Of a stretch of 36,377 bases of DNA, positions 34,963 to 36,377 are shown one piece after another. The notes under the pieces are model-generated. The model was not told the DNA's origin. It ran no database searches and saw only the letters and a list, made by a program, of their open reading frames with translations. This DNA comes from a virus, in the IMG/VR virus record IMGVR_UViG_3300021091_000206, positions 1-36,377 of that record; one strand, given 5' to 3'. Numbering within the stretch: position 1 is the first letter of the stretch; every line of letters begins with the position of its first letter. The translations under genes were made by a program, and so were the position numbers.

Positions 34963-35519
34963 TGGTTTAATTCCTTTTTATCGTAAAATTTATGTCGACC
35001 AATTTGTGTTAGATATGTTACATTTTTCCAATGAGGGTGAACATAATCTGCATGATAGAATAAAGCACCACGGCTTGGATCATTTATCTTATCATGATTG
35101 GTATAAACATATACAGCTAATTCACGAATATTATTATACAACGAATAATTGAAATGTGTCAAGGATTTAACATCAAATTTGCCTTGACATATCCAAGAAA
35201 ATTGGCAAATGGATCGTATTTTCTGTTTAACCACACCACAAATGGTATTGGGAAATATTTCACTTTTAACACGGTTCATGGTGACCATGCCAACGGCAAT
35301 TTGTCCAGGTTGTGGTTCATAGGCCGATTCAAAGTAAATATTTTGTGCTAAACACTCTACTTGTTGCTTAGCTTTAGGTGATAAATCGTTATAACTAATT
35401 TTAACTGGCATTGGATCAATTTGTGTTGTCATTACATTACTGAATACTAAAACTATTAATACTAATATAGATGTTGCAATAATCATTGTTGTTGTGCTGA
35501 GTGTTTGTGTTCTCTGCAT
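34959..35519 (-). CDS. SleB-type cell-wall hydrolase with N-terminal membrane anchor
   Basis: The 186-aa protein starts with a signal anchor (MIIATSILVLIVLVFSNVM, ~12-30). The Hydrolase_2/SleB domain follows: VECLAQNIYFESAYEPQPGQ with the expected catalytic Glu64, IAVGMVTMNRV, FPNTICGVV, CQFSWIC, RGALFYHADYVHPHW and IGRHKFYD at the end. Family members are lytic transglycosylase-like peptidoglycan hydrolases; phage copies are common in marine T4-like genomes. The anchor suggests export of the enzyme, as in signal-anchor endolysins, so host lysis is the best guess. AAAAGGAGATACT before the ATG is a near-perfect ribosome site. It is coupled to the next small membrane gene. Confidence 0.9.
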   Translation of the reverse strand: MQRTQTLSTTTMIIATSILVLIVLVFSNVMTTQIDPMPVKISYNDLSPKAKQQVECLAQNIYFESAYEPQPGQIAVGMVTMNRVKSEIFPNTICGVVKQKIRSICQFSWICQGKFDVKSLTHFNYSLYNNIRELAVYVYTNHDKINDPSRGALFYHADYVHPHWKNVTYLTQIGRHKFYDKKELNQ

Positions 35520-35557
35520 AGTATCTCCTTTTAGTTAAGGCTATGAAAAACCTTTGA

Positions 35558-35836
35558 CTATACGGTTGTGCTAGTTTTTTTATGTGTTGTTTTAGTTTCA
35601 ATATTAGAAACAAAGCCATTAAGTTCTTGTGCTTTGGTTATAATATCTTTCTCTGATGGGTATGTTGGATAACCTGGATGGTCTGGTATTGATCCGCCAT
35701 TAAGTTTTGCTACTTCAACTTTGACTGACCAATCATTACTGATTTGTTCTCGCTTGCCGTGATATTCTTCCGCAAGCATATCTTTTGCCATTTTTAATAA
35801 TTCAAGGCGAATTTCAAAAGGTGTCATATTTGACAT
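35558..35836 (-). CDS. Conserved small phage protein of unknown function
   Basis: The 92-aa soluble protein begins MSNMTPFEIRLELLKMAKDM, LAEEYHGKREQISNDWSVKV, followed by HPGYPTYPSEKDIITKAQEL and NGFVSNIETK. This sequence type is common in T4-like cyanophages and their relatives, always near replication and transcription genes, but I know of no function. It has a helical N-terminus, then an acidic, Pro-containing middle, and no membrane segment. GGAGAAATAATT precedes the first ATG; a second ATG three codons later is less well spaced. It is followed 38 bases later by the SleB gene. Confidence 0.78.
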   Translation of the reverse strand: MSNMTPFEIRLELLKMAKDMLAEEYHGKREQISNDWSVKVEVAKLNGGSIPDHPGYPTYPSEKDIITKAQELNGFVSNIETKTTHKKTSTTV

Positions 35837-35838
35837 AA

Positions 35839-35973
35839 TTATTTCTCCTGTGTGTTTGTGTTTGTGCTAGTAACCATTATGTGTGTTTGATTACTAGGTT
35901 TATTTAGTATATTTTTGTCTTTGGGCCTGCCACTAAACCAAATTACTTCAGCTATTGTTATCTGATATTTCAT
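35839..35973 (-). CDS. 44-aa ORF coupled by TAATG, unknown
   Basis: A small frame starts at ATG 35973, whose A is the last base of the preceding stop (TAATG), and stops two bases before the next gene. It reads MKYQITIAEVIWFSGRPKDK, then a polar Asn/Thr-rich tail. AGGA six bases before the ATG supports translation. A longer frame from 36030 overlaps the upstream gene and has no ribosome site, so I prefer this start. The length and bland composition mean it could still be non-coding. Confidence 0.42.
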   Translation of the reverse strand: MKYQITIAEVIWFSGRPKDKNILNKPSNQTHIMVTSTNTNTQEK

Positions 35974-36197
35974 TATAATCCTACAAACATGGTATATGCA
36001 CATATGACTATTATAATAAGGCCTATCCATTTAAATATTATACCTATAAATCTGTAAAAGAAAAACAATATAAAACCAATGCACATTAAAAATGCAACAT
36101 CAGACATACTGTCATAATTAATTAAACTGTTTACCTTTTCAGATTGTTTTACAATCGATTCAGCAATTTCTTTTACATTTTCTAATACTAAAGGCAT
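35973..36197 (-). CDS. Small membrane protein, unknown
   Basis: The 74-aa protein has a polar, helical N-terminal third (LENVKEIAESIVKQSEKVNS). Two close hydrophobic segments follow: VAFLMCIGFILFFFYRFIGI at ~34-53 and IFKWIGLIIIVICAYTMFVG at ~54-73. A hairpin of two membrane helices, or one long helix, is likely. No family is recognised. It sits at the upstream end of a run of small genes leading to the SleB hydrolase. An AGGA about eight bases before the ATG is a reasonable ribosome site. A role at the host envelope is only inference. Confidence 0.6.
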   Translation of the reverse strand: MPLVLENVKEIAESIVKQSEKVNSLINYDSMSDVAFLMCIGFILFFFYRFIGIIFKWIGLIIIVICAYTMFVGL

Positions 36198-36228
36198 AAT
36201 ATAATCCTATCATAGTCAATTAATAATG

Positions 36229-36377
36229 TCAAGCAAATTCTTCATTAATGCCTGACCAATAATAATCAATATATTCATTCAATGGTTTCAGGTAATCATG
36301 CTTTTGCTTAATTACAATTTGAGAGTCACCCTCAACTAAACCAAATACTAATACAATTTGATTAATTTCTTTACTGG
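36229..36377 (-). CDS. C-terminal part of an unrecognised gene (5' end outside window)
   Basis: The minus-strand frame entering at the window end is open for 48 residues to TGA at 36229-36231: SKEINQIVLVFGLVEGDSQI, VIKQKHDYLKPLNEYIDYYW, SGINEEFA. It ends 31 bases before the ATG of the next gene. Only this tail is visible, so the family and total length cannot be given. It is charged and soluble with no membrane segment. Confidence 0.6.
   Translation of the reverse strand, partial: SKEINQIVLVFGLVEGDSQIVIKQKHDYLKPLNEYIDYYWSGINEEFA

Noticed and set aside
35839-36030. 63-aa version of the 44-aa ORF starting at 36030
   Set aside because: It overlaps the upstream membrane-protein gene by 58 bases without a ribosome site; the TAATG start at 35973 is better supported.
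36204-36232. TTGACA (36227-36232) and TAGGAT (36204-36209), 17-base spacing, minus strand
   Set aside because: The predicted start would fall on the ATG at 36197, the -10 is poor, and AGGA there serves better as a ribosome site; kept only as a possibility.
32680-36377. tRNA genes or CRISPR array in the small-gene region
   Set aside because: No cloverleaf-like or regularly spaced repeat structure was found by eye.

Overview
The window is a late-gene and replication-gene segment of an AT-rich T4-like myovirus genome. Its proteins look most like the distant T4 relatives of marine and freshwater bacteria (cyanophage and pelagiphage types), and less like coliphage T4. This rests on protein-level recognition of the gp25, gp6, gp53, gp48, gp5, gp26, gp54, gp32, gp59 and gp33 families, and on tail-fibre proteins of the marine-phage style. 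No tRNA, integrase, transposase, CRISPR array or bacterial gene is visible. The host cannot be read from this window.

Layout: (1) 1-9358, minus strand: adhesion genes. They comprise a LamG/SPRY-like fibre cut by the window edge, several repeat-rich fibre proteins, an S74 self-cleaving fibre, two tandem glycine-rich adhesins, and a fibre protein ending in a cupredoxin-like domain. (2) 9361-26245, minus strand: a baseplate operon read gp48, gp53, gp27-like hub, gp5-like spike, gp25, gp6, gp7-like, gp8-like, giant DUF4815 protein. (3) 26292-32638, plus strand: gp4-like head completion nuclease-fold protein, a conserved unknown, gp54-like tube initiator, gp26-like chaperone, a tape-measure-like protein, and a paralogue of it that carries a GH19 muralytic domain. 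A strong bidirectional hairpin terminator closes this operon. (4) 32680-36377, minus strand: gp32 ssDNA-binding protein, gp59 helicase loader, a 31-aa hydrophobic micro-ORF, gp33 late-transcription coactivator, a small membrane protein, a SleB-type wall hydrolase, several small unknowns and a gene cut by the window end.

Main observations. The gp26-like gene ends at a correctly phased T-TTT-TTC slippery heptamer. A -1 frame opens there and fills the whole gap up to the tape-measure-like gene, so it looks like a lambda G/GT-style programmed frameshift in a T4-type phage. A 140-codon gene at 3018-3440 has no ATG/GTG/TTG start and seems to begin at ATT, exactly where its paralogue at 7785 has ATG. 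The fibre gene at 8166-9131 carries a full type-1 copper ligand pattern (His219, Cys276, His279, Met282). The gp5-like spike lacks the T4 lysozyme domain, while a GH19 domain sits inside one of two tandem tape-measure-like proteins. The gp32 protein contains no cysteine and so cannot form the T4 zinc site.

Working together: gp33 (with a sigma factor encoded elsewhere) would drive late TATAAATA-type promoters, which are visible in front of some structural genes. The baseplate, tube initiator, frameshifted chaperone and tape-measure proteins build the contractile tail. The fibre block at the left provides host recognition. All functions are inferred from sequence recognition by eye; no searches were run.
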